Assembly (NCBI GenBank): GCA_025890175.1
Contig: JANPYM010000003.1
Location: 882,644 to 946,643, forward strand
Reading direction: 5' to 3'
DNA: 64,000 nt
From: Ciborinia camelliae
Taxonomy: Eukaryota > Ascomycota > Leotiomycetes > Helotiales > Sclerotiniaceae
The position numbers and the translations under genes are program-made. Shown here piece by piece: positions 10,052-22,300 of the stretch. The first letter of the stretch is position 1. Each line of letters opens with the position of its first letter. The notes below the pieces were generated by a model that worked only from the letters and a program-made list of their open reading frames with translations, had not been told where the DNA came from and did no database searches.

Positions 10052-12772
10052 ATGGCACCATCGCAGGACACCATGTTCCGCTCAGCGGACATGAGTTTGG
10101 TCCAACTGTACATTGCCAATGAAATTGGGCGCGAAATTGTAAATGCATTGGGAGAGCTTGGACAGATTCAATTCCGAGATGTATGGTTCAACTATATCAA
10201 TTCCCGATGAGGTACTAATGGCTCTTGCAGCTCAATTCCGATGTTACTGCCTTTCAGCGGACTTTCACTCAGGAAATAAGACGACTCGACAATGTCGAAA
10301 GACAACTTCGTATGTGCCGACATAAGCCTTGCATCCCACCTGATACTGATTGATACTTAGGATACTTTCATACCCAGATGGATAAAGCAGGAATACCTCT
10401 TAGGAAGCTAGACCTCGATGTCGAAACTCTCGCAGCACCTTCCGCCACTGAAATCGACGAGCTTTCCGATCGCAGCCAGAGTCTCGAGCAACGAATTGCA
10501 TCCTTAAATGACAGCTACGAAACTTTAAAGAAGAGGGAAGTAGAGCTTACAGAATGGAGATGGGTACTGAGGGAGGCTGGATCTTTCTTCGATCGGGCTC
10601 ACGGAAATGTGGATGAGATTAGAGCTTCCACCGATAACGACGATGCCCCTTTGCTCCAAGATATCGAACAATCACACCATAATGGGGATGCAGAGCGGTC
10701 ATTTTCTGGTATGAACATTGGATTCGTGTCCGGAGTTATTCCTCGGGATCGCATTGCAGCATTCGAGCGCATCTTGTGGAGAACTCTTCGAGGTAACCTC
10801 TACATGAATCAGTCGGAGATTGCAGAGCCTATTATCGATCCCACAAATAACGAGGCGATCAATAAAAACGTCTTTGTCATTTTTGCACATGGAAAAGAGC
10901 TTATTGCCAAGATCAGGAAGATCTCTGAATCTCTCGGTGCAGATCTTTACAGCGTGGACGAGAACAGCGATCTTCGCCGGGACCAAATTCATGAAGTCAA
11001 TACTCGATTGAGCGATCTTGGTAGCGTTCTCCGTAACACGAAGCAAACACTCGACGCCGAGCTCACTCAAATTGCACGAAGCTTGGCTGCATGGATGGTT
11101 ATTATCAAGAAAGAGAAGGCTGTTTATCAAACACTGAACTTGTTCTCTTATGATCATGCGAGAAAGACTTTGATTGCTGAGGCTTGGTGCCCTTCGAACT
11201 CACTGCCTTTGATAAAGTCGACTCTTCATGATGTCAACAATAGAGCAGGCCTTTCTGTCCCGTCAATTATCAACGAGATTAGAACGAACAAAACTCCCCC
11301 GACGTACCAGAAGACGAACAAATTCACGGAAGGTTTTCAAACGATTATCAATGCTTATGGTACAGCGAAATACCAAGAAGTCAATCCTGGTCTGCCAACT
11401 ATCGTTACCTTCCCTTTTCTTTTCGCCGTCATGTTCGGTGACTTTGGACATGGCGTTATCATGGTTTGTGCAGCTGCGGCTATGATATATTGGGAGAAGT
11501 CATTGAAGAAAGTTCGTGATGAACTTTTCTCTATGGCTTTCTATGGTCGATACATCATGTTGATGATGGGAATATTCTCCATGTACACTGGTCTTATCTA
11601 CAACGATGTATTCTCTAAGTCATTCTCATTCTTCCCAAGTGCTTGGGCTTGGTCAGAAAACTATCCCGACTCTATTGAGGCTCATCTCAGGGAGCCAACT
11701 GGATACCGATATCCTTTTGGTCTCGACTGGATGTGGCATGACACCGAAAACGATCTTTTGTTTACCAACAGTTATAAGATGAAGTTAAGTATTTTGATGG
11801 GTTGGTGCCACATGACCTACTCCTTGTGTCTCTCTTATATCAATGCGCGTCATTTCAAGACTCCTATTGATATCTGGGGCGTATTCGTCCCAGGCATGAT
11901 TTTCTTCCAAGCCATCTTTGGGTACCTTGTGTTTGCCATTGTCTACAAATGGTCGATAGATTGGCAGGGCATCGGTGAATCGCCTCCAGGTCTATTAAAC
12001 ATGTTGATTTACATGTTCTTGTCACCTGGAACTATTGAAGAGCAACTCTACTCCGGCCAAGGGTTTGTCCAGGTTTGCCTCGTCCTCATTGCCGTCATCC
12101 AAGTCCCAATCTTGCTTCTACTCAAGCCATTCTATCTTCGATGGGAGCACAATAAGGCGCGAGAAAGGGGCTATAGAGGCATTGGCGAAACATCTCGAGT
12201 CAGTGCACTTGATGGCGAAGATGATGACGATCACACTTTAGATGGCAGAATAAGTATGAACAACGATGGTGAAGGGATCGCCATGATTACACAAGATATT
12301 GGAGATGAAGAACACGAAGAATTCGAGTTCTCCGAAGTCATGATTCATCAGGTTATTCACACTATCGGTATGTATTATTGCTCTCGTATTATGTAGTAAG
12401 TACCCTTGCTAATATTCCTCAGAATTCTGTTTGAATTGTGTATCTCACACCGCCTCATACCTTCGTTTATGGGCCTTGTCCCTTGCGCATCAGCAACTTT
12501 CTGTTGTGTTATGGGACATGACTCTTTCCATTGGTCTTCATATGACTGGTGTTGCCGGCGTTTTCATGGTGGTGGTTACATTCTTCGCATGGTTTTTCCT
12601 CACAATTGCTGTCTTGGTTGTCATGGAAGGTACCAGTGCAATGTTGCACAGTCTTCGTTTGCATTGGGTGGAAGCCATGAGCAAGCATTTCATGGGAGAT
12701 GGAATACCGTTTGAACCATTCTCCTTCAAACAAATGCTGGAAGATGATGCTTCCGCGGCTGATATTTCCTAA
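10052..12772 (+). CDS. VPH1: vacuolar-type H+-ATPase subunit a
   Basis: Exons 10052-10180, 10231-10309, 10361-12367 and 12423-12772 give 854 residues, normal for the family. This is the large membrane subunit of the V0 sector. It forms the proton half-channels next to the c-ring and acidifies the vacuole or Golgi/endosomes. The N-terminal cytosolic half begins with [20 protein letters not shown] and contains the coiled stator arm. The C-terminal half has about eight membrane segments starting near [16 protein letters not shown]. The essential channel arginine is visible as R753 in [16 protein letters not shown], the counterpart of yeast Vph1 R735; it lies in the last exon, just after a 55-nt intron. 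The acidic loop before it (about 700-735) is typical. Whether it is the vacuolar or the Golgi isoform cannot be read directly; most filamentous fungi have one copy. Confidence 0.97.
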
Positions 12773-13842
12773 GAGTCTATAAGTTTTCATTGTCTTAATA
12801 ATCGTTCCCCTTAGATCCATCCACCTGTAGAATCAAGATGTACTTTACTATACCTACGCATTTCAATACAACTCATTATTGATATTGATGACCTTTTAAT
12901 TTTGTAAGGAGTTTGGAAGGGTAATTGAACAACAACAGTCAGTCAGTTTGCCATTCTTCTCCAACCGTGCTACCCATGTTCCATGTTCGATTCCCCATTT
13001 GAAATATATCGACATTCACACTCGGTGATTGGTTATGAGATGGTACCAAAAAAGAATCCCGGACCCATGATGCAGAATATACGGTGGACATGTAAGTCTT
13101 ATAAATGGATTCTGTAATGTGGTGGTGGCACCAATCAATATGGATCTGATTACTCTACAGGTGGCTCTCAGGAGCTCTTACTTATGGGCCCCGGGAGCCG
13201 TCCCCGAATTGAGGATGGATGCTGCTTTTATATAAAATGGGAATATTATTAGCATTGTGCCATTACTTTTGAAAGTTTTGACTGACATACCAAAGACTTC
13301 ACATGAAATTTGTCAAAGTAAAGCAGCATTCATAATGAGCCATTTCTCAGCAAGAACCCGTTACACCGCCTTGACCGATATTCCTTTTTTTGGGTTGTCT
13401 TGCGTCGTGCTGCGTAATCGATAAGGCACAAGAAAACAAGCTTTCCTTTCCTTTATCTTCCGTATCCCCTGCTCATCGCTCGCTTTTCTATGGGAGAAGG
13501 CACCACCTGGGAGATTTGAGACCCCAAATCATTACTTATTATAGAAACTTTTTTGAATATTTGCTACATTTTCTCTCCAGCTTGTCCACCCCTCCCCTCC
13601 ACCCCCCACTCTATTTCTCCTTTCTTCGCTCTTGAGTCTTGATGTCCTTAAGCGCTTGTTTTCCTCCGATTCACTAGAAGAATCTTATCATTCTGCTGTG
13701 CTGTTATTAATCATTCACTTCCCCTCAGCCTTGTACATACAAATCCACCTCACCGTTTATAAAAGTCTTGAGAGCTTTAGATTTTTGATCGGAATAAAAT
13801 ACAACAACACCATATTGGAGAAAGAAGATACCAACAGACAAG
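12773..13842. other. intergenic: 3' flank of VPH1 and aminotransferase promoter
   Basis: No supported gene in 1.07 kb. The region holds a pyrimidine-rich tract (about 13,571-13,633), common in filamentous fungal promoters, and a TATA-like box at 13758-13764. A short frame at 13,390-13,635 overlaps the pyrimidine tract and is not credible. Confidence 0.55.
13758..13764 (+). promoter_or_regulatory. candidate TATA box for the aminotransferase gene
   Basis: TATAAAA lies 79-85 bases upstream of the ATG at 13843. The leader in between is A-rich (ACAACAACACC). This spacing fits a transcript starting just before 13843 better than one starting near 14212. Confidence 0.45.
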
Positions 13843-15801
13843 ATGGCGTTTAACAACAGAAAGTTCTCCATGAATAGGTCCACTGGGGCTCCAAGATTGT
13901 CATCTAAGTCGAACAGAAGATTCTCTACCCATGAACCTTCTGCCAATGGTAAGTTCTTTACTTCATTTTCTCACCACTTCTTGTGGGATCAGTCTACAGC
14001 ATTAAAAAGCTACAATACTCTTCTTACATCCCGTCTTCTTCTTTTCGAGCAGTCGCTACTCTTGAACTGTACAACCTCGAGAGACTTTCCAACCATGTTG
14101 GCGATTGCGGGGCAGAAATTAATATGATGACTCTATATTATTGTTATCAGATCTCTGTATACAGCTAAGGCCGCGCTGTTTTACCCTTTTTTTTCAAGAA
14201 CTTAACTAACCATGGATGAAGAAATGGACTCCACGATTCACAAGCAGTTCCGTAATGCCCACGAAGGCCACAAATCCCATGCCGGTCTCGATCCAACTCG
14301 TGCCTCTACTGGTGTAGTCTGGTGTACCGAACGAGCCTACGAGCACGGATTCGCCGAGGAGCCTGAGAAATGGGCAAACCTTGGACAAGGTGCTCCTGAA
14401 GTCGATGACGAAATCGCGGGTAGTTTCAAGCGTCCCGAGACCATTGATGTTACAATGGCAGGCAGAGAATATGGCCCTACAGCTGGTATCAAGAGCTTGA
14501 GAGCTGCTGTTGCAAACTTGTATAATGTCCATCATAGAGAGGGCAAGGAAAGTCAATATACTTGGGAGAATGTGTGCATTGTTCCAGGTGGTCGCGCTGG
14601 GTTGATCAGAATTGCTGCAGTATTGAACAATGCATACCTGGGCTTCTTCATTCCTGATTATACTGCATACAATGAGATGTTGTCATTGTTCAAAAACGTG
14701 GGTCACTCAGCTTGCATTAGCCAATTCGGAAAGAACTCTTGAAAGCTTACTTCTATTAGTTTGCGGCAATTCCATCCCCTCTCTCTGGAGAAGATGGTTA
14801 CCATATCCACCCTAACAAGATTGAGGAGGAGATTGCTCGTGGTACATCCGTCATCTTGACCTCAAATCCTAGAAATCCTACAGGAAAAGTTGTCAAGAAC
14901 CCTGAGCTCGCTGAAATCCAAGATATCTGCAGAGATAGAGCAACTCTCATCATGGATGAGTTTTATGGAGGCTATAACTACACCAGTGATTGTGATGGTA
15001 CCACAATCAGTGCTGCTGAGAATATTGTGAATGTTGATGAGGATGATGTTTTGATCATTGATGGTCTTACCAAGCGTTTCAGATTACCTGGATGGAGAAT
15101 TGCTTGGATTGTTGGACCAAAGGTATGTATTTCTTTGTCTGTCAATCTTCGGTGGCCTTGCTAACAATAAAAAGGAATTCATCAAGGCTATTGGTTCATG
15201 TGGTTCATACCTTGATGGTGGTGCCAATGTTCCTTTCCAGGAGGCTGCTATTCCTATGCTTGAACCCACCAAGGTTAGGGAAGAGATGAAGGCTTTGCAA
15301 AGTCACTTCCGTGATAAGCGTGATTATGTTATCAACCGTCTTCGTGAAATGGGCTTCAAAATCAAAGAAGAACCCGACAGCACTTTCTATTTGTGGTTGG
15401 GTGAGTCTACGAATACCAACATCATTTACACGTGAAATACTAATGGGCAAATTACAGATCTTGAAGGACTCCCAGCTGCTATTGCTGATGGTCTCAACTT
15501 TTTCCAAGCCTGTCTTGAGGAGCGTGTCATCGTTGTACCGGGTATCTTTTTCGACTTGAACCCAAGTAAGAGAAGAGATTTGTTCGACAGTCCTTGTCAC
15601 CATTTCGTGCGATTTTCTTATGGTCCAACTATGGAGACTTTGAAGATGGGTTTGGATGGTATTGAGAGAGTGGTTAACAAGTAAGACCCCTTGACCTGAA
15701 ATTTCGCAGTTATCATAATACCAGAACACTACTAATAAGCGAACAGGTTCAGAAAGCCAGGAGAGCCATTAGAGCAGGCCGTAGATGATGATGAAGAATA
15801 G
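13843..15801 (+). CDS. PLP-dependent class I/II aminotransferase
   Basis: Preferred exons are 13843-13948, 14222-14697, 14760-15122, 15175-15400, 15458-15680 and 15747-15801, giving 482 residues. A fold-type I PLP domain is clear. NLGQGAPEV lies near the start of the core, TSNPRNPTGK is the substrate/PLP loop, IMDEFYGGYNY carries the PLP-contacting Asp and Tyr, and DGLTKRFRLPGWR carries the Schiff-base Lys (K299). FVRFSYG near the C-terminus carries the carboxylate-binding Arg. The family converts amino acids to oxo acids; the substrate cannot be fixed from sequence. The start is uncertain. A second in-frame ATG at 14212 would give 450 residues, but it falls between a CTAAC branch site and a good AG at 14220-14221, and the upstream exon has a strong GTAAGT donor and its own TATA box. 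The added N-terminus is rich in Arg and Ser and might be a mitochondrial targeting sequence. Confidence 0.9.
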
Positions 15802-16133
15802 AAAGCTCCCAAAGATTCTTAGATGCGAGGGAGGAATAGACAGAAGAAGTCATGGCGACCTATTTGACTTGGGCATAGAACTTTTCGAAGGATTTTTAAG
15901 AATTTTAGATATCGAGAATATGTATGATGAATAGACAATACGAATGCTTTTGAACATGGATACGCGTACACTGTTTCGCAATCATGGGCTTTTTGCGGCC
16001 CCTTTTTTGAAATTATTTCGGGATTTCGGGATCGATTGCTACCTGCCATTTTCTGACACTATGACTTCCAGGTTGGAGCACTCAACTATTCAAATGTGAT
16101 TACAATCTGCAGTTTCATTTGGATATCCATGTC

Positions 16134-16345
16134 TGGGTAGGTGGGTAGGTGGGTAGGTAGGTAGGTAGGTAGGTAGGTAGGTAGGCAAAATATTACTTCT
16201 AGGTTGGTGTTAGTGAGTGAGTGTGATGGATTATTGATAGTTGATAGTTGATAGTTGATGATTGATGATTGATGATTGATGGCGGTATTTGGGATTTAAA
16301 TAGATAAATGGATGGATGGATGGATAGATGGATGGGTGGATGTTC
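16134..16345. repeat. microsatellite field: (AGGT)n, (GTTGATA)n, (GATGATT)n, (GGAT)n
   Basis: Successive arrays are visible: GGGTAGGT/AGGT from 16134 to 16185, TTGATAG then TGATGAT units from about 16229 to 16281, and ATGG/GGAT units from about 16309 to 16345. Each array grades into the next by one-base changes, as expected for slippage. Confidence 0.9.
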
Positions 16346-16435
16346 ATTGAGATATTTATTGAATAATTATATTTTGAGATGAGATTCGATTTACTTTTCT
16401 TTTAAGGAAAAAGAAAGGGAAATAAAAAGAGTCAA

Positions 16436-16475
16436 ATGGATTGGATTGGATTGGATTGGATTGGATTGGATTGGA
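16436..16475. repeat. (TTGGA)n pentanucleotide array
   Basis: Seven perfect TTGGA units are followed by TGGATGGATGGAT. On the minus strand each unit spells a CCAAT box. The same pentamer occurs in the other orientation at 50276-50353. Confidence 0.95.
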
Positions 16476-16732
16476 TGGATGGATGGATATGCTTCTTTTA
16501 TTCTATAATGTCAATGTCATACTATAATCGTGTAGGATTGATGATCCTATATTATTAAAGTAAGTAATTATTATATTTATGCTATTCCTATAAACCCTTA
16601 TTTTGAGATGAGATGAGATGTATATATATATATATTTATATAAATAGCTTTTTTTTTAAAAGAGATAGTTGTTGCTGAGAGCTGCGAACTTGATTTGGAT
16701 TTGGATTTGGACTGGATTTGGATTATATTGAA

Positions 16733-16803
16733 GGGGGGGAAAGGGGGGAGAAAGGGGGGAAAGGGGGGAGAGGGAGGAGAGGGAGGAGAGGGAGGAGAAG
16801 GGG
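16733..16803. repeat. G-rich purine tract (G4/H-DNA-like)
   Basis: About 70 bases of pure G and A on the plus strand include four runs of six or seven G separated by AAA or AGAAA spacers, then repeated GAGGGAG units. Such a tract can form G-quadruplex or triplex DNA. Formation in the cell is inference. Confidence 0.85.
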
Positions 16804-17278
16804 ATGTAGCTCAAGTTTGATGAAGGTATTGTATTGTATATCTTGTTTCTTGTTTTTTTTTTCTTGAATAAGGTGTATGTATACTTTGTATTTATGGTGA
16901 GATTATATTCGGTTATTTTAAGGGAGGAGGGAGTTTGATTAATCTATATATCAATCTATATTTTCAAGTGTTAATTAATATGCTTGTTTGTGATGTAAAT
17001 GATTTGGTATTGTATAGTAATATTCTTGTGGACGATTAATTATAGGAGGATATATAAAGGAGGTTATATGATATTGAAACATTACTTAAAGCTAGGTACC
17101 AAGAGGTGAAGATTAAGAATGATGAATTTATCAAAGATAAACAAGAAAGGGGAAATAGAAAAAAATGAGTATCGAATAACCCAGTACACCCATACGCCAT
17201 CGCTTCCACCCAACCCAACTCATTACCATATTATACTCCTTATATTATACTCCACACCATTCCCTATCGAATATGCAC

Positions 17279-19220
17279 TTACTCCCCATTCCTAATACCC
17301 GCCGCAATCTTTTCCGCCAGCGCATAAACCGTACTCTGCGGATGTCCCGGCGGCAAAACAGCAAACGCACTCGCATCCACAACCCTCAACCCGCTCACCC
17401 CAAAAACCCTCGCCTTCCCATCCACCACCGCCATCACATCATCCTCTCTCCCCATCTTACACGTGCAAGCGGCGTGCCACACCGTATGCAGCGTCTCGCG
17501 AATCGTATCCAAGATCTGCGCATCGCTCGCCACGGCCGATCCGGGAAAATACTCGGATCCGATGAGGACGGGCGCCATGAATCGAGAAGCAAAAGCCGCT
17601 CGCACCCGCTTGTAGGCGGCGATGGCGACGGCTTGGTCGGTGGGCGACGTGAGCCAGGACGGGTTTATCACGGGGAGATCGTTGGCGGAGCGCGATGCGA
17701 GGGTGACGGTGCCGCGGGAAAGCGGCGCCACGAGCGCGGCGAGGATCGTCGCGTATTGATAGCCATCTCGCGGTTGGCTGGTGGGTAGACTGGCGAAATT
17801 CCCGATGTATCCTGCGCCGGATAGATATTCGATCTCGGGCCAATCGGCGGGGAATTGTGCGAGATCGTTGAGGACACTCGTGGAGAAACTGCTGCGCAAT
17901 GCACTGGGTACTTTTTCCCATCCCAGATAATCGCAGATCGGGTTGGTTAAGGGACCCATCTTGCGGATCAGATAGTTGCCCATGTATTCCGCAAAGGTGT
18001 AGAGAAGATCATTGGCAAGTTTGGTCAAGGTGTGGACTTTGACCCGATAAGTCGGCCCGAAGAAAATATGATCCCACATATTTTGGCCGACGCCCTCGAG
18101 GATGGAAATGGCGGGGATATCCCATTGGTCGAGCGTGGCTTTGGGGCCAATGCCAGAGAGCATGAGGAGTTGCGGGCTTTGAAAAGCGCCGGCTGACATG
18201 ATGACTTCCTTTCGCGCATTGATCGTAAAGGTCATGCCGAGTTTGGAAACACTGACGCCGGTGGCTTTCTTGTCGTTGTCAAAAAGAACCTTTTGCGCCA
18301 TGGTGAGCGTGTAGACTTTCAGATTTTCCCGCTTTTGCACGTCGTAGTCGTAATAGGCTGTTTGGGATGACTCGCGCCTTTGGTGTGCGGGATCGATCGT
18401 GGAGCTGCAGTATTGTTTGCCCATGATAGACCCCGTGTTGAAGTCTTGAGTGTCTTCGATTCCGATCTCGCCTAAAGCGCCGTCCATGTAACTCGAGAAT
18501 GGCTGTGCATAGTTGGCATATGAGACCTCGAGGGGCCCTCCCGAAGATGAATATGCCGACTGTAAATTTGAAAATTAGTAGTTGTCCAAAAGGGTATTAA
18601 AGTGTTGGATTTACTTACCGCACTGTACCCTGCCGATGCGTTGGAGGCACGACTGGAACCTGGGGGCGTGAAACACACACTTTTCTGGAAGTAGGGAAAG
18701 AGACTATCAAAGGTATATGATTGATCGCCAATAGCATCAGCCCATTGTTGATATGACTGTTTGCTACCTCGCTGATAGATCATGAAGTTTCTCGCCGAGC
18801 TTCCACCCAGACATTTTCCTCTCGCATAATGAATCGAGCGACCTGCAGCCCCCGCTTGAGGTGTTGTCACGAAGTTCCAATCCACGAGTGAATTGGTATC
18901 AAGCGGGTTGGAACCGATCCAAAACGAATCTCCGGCCGGTGTTGAGCTAAGTAAGGGATTGGCCACCTTTGCTAATTAGCAAGCGCATCGTCTCTTGATC
19001 CGTGTCTTCGTACCTCGTAGAAAGTTCCCGCTTCAATAACTGCTACCGTGGTTCCAGGATCTTCGGATAGCCGCGAGGCCATCGTAAGACCTGCTGTGCC
19101 ACCACCGACAACTACATAGTCAAATGTGTGATCGGATCTCTTGGATGGCCCATCTGCCGTAGGAGCAGCAAGGATAAGAGGTACTGCCACCAGAGCATAA
19201 AAGCAGGACTGGAAATACAT
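17279..19220 (-). CDS. secreted GMC-family FAD oxidoreductase
   Basis: Exons (minus strand) 19220-19014, 18966-18619 and 18559-17279 give 611 residues, typical for the family. Residues 1-20 form a signal peptide ending in LILAAP. The dinucleotide-binding motif [18 protein letters not shown] is at 35-51, the GMC signature around [13 protein letters not shown] follows, and a second signature ([17 protein letters not shown]) lies mid-protein. The catalytic pair is visible as H547 ([13 protein letters not shown]) and H591 (GHPQST), 44 residues apart as usual. These enzymes oxidise alcohols, sugars or aryl alcohols with FAD and pass electrons to oxygen or quinones, outside the cell here. The substrate is not readable. 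A start at 19229 would add three residues. The last 500 bases of the gene are clearly richer in G+C than the rest. Confidence 0.92.
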
Positions 19221-20828
19221 GTTTATCATAACCGAAAGAAACACATGCAACAATACATGAGACAAAAGAAGAGGATTCTTGAAACTATATACCTTACTAT
19301 CTTCTATCATGGAACATAATCTTAGAATTCAAGATGTGCAACAATGATATAATGATTAATAAAGGGGTCTTTTATTAAAGTGTAATCTAGACATCGCAGT
19401 TAAATATTAAAATGTACTACAACAAAAAGAGCATATCATTACTTTTGAAAAGCTCCAAAAGAATCTGAATAGTTCACACAAGAACCCAAATAGGAAAAGC
19501 CAAACAAGAGAAGCCAAATCGAATCAAAACCGAAGCATAACTAATTCGTACCTATTTCAAAGAAAGCAAAAAGTATATCCTAAAATCCATGTTTTGTCTA
19601 AACCTATTACGTGTATCCTCCATCTCATAAACGAATAAACGGCTCCTTCAATGCCACGATTGGGCTTCGTCTTCTCTATCGAGTGGGACTCGACTCAAAA
19701 AGAGGTCTAGAATAGGAGATAATACGACACATACCTAGGAGAGAGTATTTACCCGCTCATGATCAGTGCCCGGCATGACTCGTGGGTCACGCCATGACTA
19801 GCGGGGAATATCCACCCCGGCCCCAAATCTATAAATGACCACTCACTCACTCACTCACTCACAGCGCAGTTTGGTGGGTGTGCTTGCCAATGCGTCTATA
19901 TAGCTCTAAAAGGGAGTCAGTATATGCTCATGCCCGGCGACTGATGAGTGGGATAGCATGACATGGCATGACATCGTCTCGATGACGAGGAAGTCTTCCC
20001 ATAGTGAGCAATATCAAGTAACATCAAGCTGTTGCATCAAGCGAGAAAGAACGTCCATAGTATCTAGCACTTGGCAAATACACATATATCCCCGACTCCA
20101 AGTTACCCATCACCCATCTCGGTATTCCCGCCCTCGTATCTCGAAATAAACAACCCCTAAACAAAAACAAAACCATAACCATAAACGAGTAAACTCGTAA
20201 CCACCCACCCCAGTAAATTTGTTCAAGTGACAGCATGGCATAGCATAAATAAAGCACCGACGAAATAATTCCGACCGACTAGGGCGCGGGGAAAATGTCC
20301 GAACATACATCCATACTAGGGACCTAGTACCTACCTACCTATTATTGAGAACAGCCGCGCCGGGATCAATGCGAAGATCCCCCATTCTTGGATACCTGCA
20401 GGTCAGGTACCCGAGGTTTGCAGGTCTGTCATGCCATGCATGCATGCCCGGAAAACTAACTGCATGGGAATTTGGAAAGCTTTGAAAAATACTACATACG
20501 AACTATAGCCGATTTTACGAATCGCGAAATAAATGGTGCGCTTGCCGCTGCTGTATAGATGATGGGAGTATGGGATAGAGAATCATGTTTTCTTTTTGTG
20601 ATTCCTTTTGGATCTGGTGCTCTCTCTCTAACCCTTTCTTTAACGTTTGATATGCTCCTTCGGTAACAACGGGAAAGAATTAGTAGATACTGGATATTTT
20701 CTCTTAAATCGTATATGTTTATTTGTGAATGAAAATACCCAAGTGATATATATTGAATCTCCGTACACACGAATTTTGTATACCGACTCATTGTATTAGT
20801 AATTAATGCAGGTAAATATAAGTCCTTT
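19221..20828. other. intergenic: GMC promoter side and 3' flank of the dehydrogenase gene
   Basis: No supported gene in 1.6 kb. An (ACTC)n microsatellite lies at 19841-19862 and CTACCTACCTA at about 20,328-20,341. A short minus-strand frame can be extended from the dehydrogenase gene to 20,492 only by reading through its intron, so it is not real coding. Confidence 0.55.
19841..19862. repeat. (ACTC)n microsatellite
   Basis: Five and a half perfect ACTC units in intergenic DNA. Confidence 0.9.
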
Positions 20829-22300
20829 TTAGCAAATATCCAAGCTCGAAATGTCGAGTATTGATTGAGTTCCAATGACCTCCTCACGAAAGACAGGCGA
20901 GGGAAACTTGAATTGACCATCCCATATCTTCGCCACAGCGATATCAGGTTCATCACCGAACCCCCTAGCATTCGCCAACTGTAAAATTTGCAACGCGGTT
21001 GCCGTGAGATGCAACGGGTATTTAATATGACTTGCTTCTTCGATGGCGAGACTCTGTTTGAATATGAGTCACACCGTAGATACGTACCCCAGGGCATTGG
21101 GCTGAAGATTCTCGTAGATTGACTTACCAGATGCGCAATAACATTGTTGATGGTGACCCTCGAGGTGCACTTTCCACTGAGCAAGGCCGGCACTCGATCC
21201 ACGAACTTGGCGCTCGCGCCAGCCGCTCCCTTGACGATATCATATAGCATCTCGGGGTCCAGACCTATAGTTTGACCAAAAACCATGGCTTCTATCGCTG
21301 CAACTAAATGTACACCCGCTAATACATCTTCAACCAGCTTCAATCTTGGATCGTGCCCACTTATAACAATATCAGCAGTTGTCTGTTCAAAGACAAGACT
21401 CGGTTGGGTAGGAATATAAGCTCTGACGAGTCCAGAATCATCGTCTAAACCAAATCCAGAACGTACGCCTGATGCCAACACCTGCTCGGCTGCAGAGCAA
21501 AGAAAGAGAGGACACTTGACTCTACGGCCATCGGCTGTCACTATACCCATATCCTTGACAATAATGTTCAAAGCCGAATGCGGATGCAAATTATTCTCCA
21601 ACATGTGCGGGACGCGATTTCCCAACATCCAACTGCCCCCCGATGAATTTGTGAGATAATCGAAAGCGTGCTTCGTATTGAGACCCAAAAATGCGGCAAA
21701 CCCCATCGCCTCGGATGCCATGATCATATGTATTCCCGCAAGAGCTTGATGCACCATCTTGACTTTCGTGCCGGCCCCCAGCCCGCCAGGTATGATGTAT
21801 AATGGTTCTGCCATGGCATCCAACACCGGTTTTGCTGCTTCCACTGATTTTTCCGGCCCAGAAGCTAGGACTACAAGGGTACCAAGAGCGGCTCGAGCCG
21901 TCCCTCCAGATACAGGTGCATCTACCAACTCCACATCTCCCCTATTATATTTAGTATCGAGTAATGCTCTGACTTCAGGCACATGTTCAGGAAAAGCGGT
22001 GGAGCTTAATATGATCGTCGCATTGGGTTGTAATTCGTGAATCGCTCCATTGACATCGTCGAAAAGAACCGACAGCGTTTGTGCCGCGGTTGCTACCATG
22101 ATGACGATATACTTCGCATTGGCAACCGCAGATCGAGGTGTCGTAGCGGTGTTTCCACCCGCCGATCTGAATTTCTCGAGAGTGGGCTCGTATACATCAA
22201 AACCGGTAACAGGAAACGTTTTCAAGAGGTTTTTAGCCATGCCCATTCCCATGGCTCCGAGACCAATGAAGGCCACGACTGGTTTATCGGATGAAGACAT
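20829..22300 (-). CDS. beta-hydroxyacid dehydrogenase with duplicated C-terminal unit (L-threonate dehydrogenase/HIBADH-like)
   Basis: Exons 22300-21128 and 21053-20829 (minus) give 465 residues. Residues 7-30 hold the Rossmann motif AFIGLGAMGMGMAKNLL, and DAPVSGG at 128-134 is the substrate-binding signature. The catalytic Lys is K181 in GAGTKVKMVHQ. About 20 residues past the first helical domain (ends near 295), a second copy of that domain begins (about 310-440, GHDPRLKLVEDVLAGVHL), and exon 2 completes it. Family members reduce or oxidise 3-hydroxy acids (3-hydroxyisobutyrate, tartronate semialdehyde, threonate) with NAD(P). Most are about 290-300 residues, so this is a long form; similar two-unit fungal proteins exist as I recall. 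The Asn usually three residues after the catalytic Lys is His184. An 18-bp palindrome lies 137-154 bases upstream of the start. Product specificity is not determined. Confidence 0.88.

Larger units (their letters stand above)
15802..17278. other. convergent intergenic region dominated by simple repeats
   Basis: Aminotransferase (plus) and GMC oxidoreductase (minus) genes converge here. The middle of the gap, 16,134-16,803, is almost entirely microsatellite and purine tracts, listed separately. The rest is A/T-rich spacer and presumed 3' UTR. No credible open frame. Confidence 0.6.

Noticed and set aside
20492..20828. Extension of the dehydrogenase frame to 20,492
   Set aside because: It requires reading through an intron with good GTAAGT and CAG sites; the spliced form restores the family C-terminus and stops at 20829.
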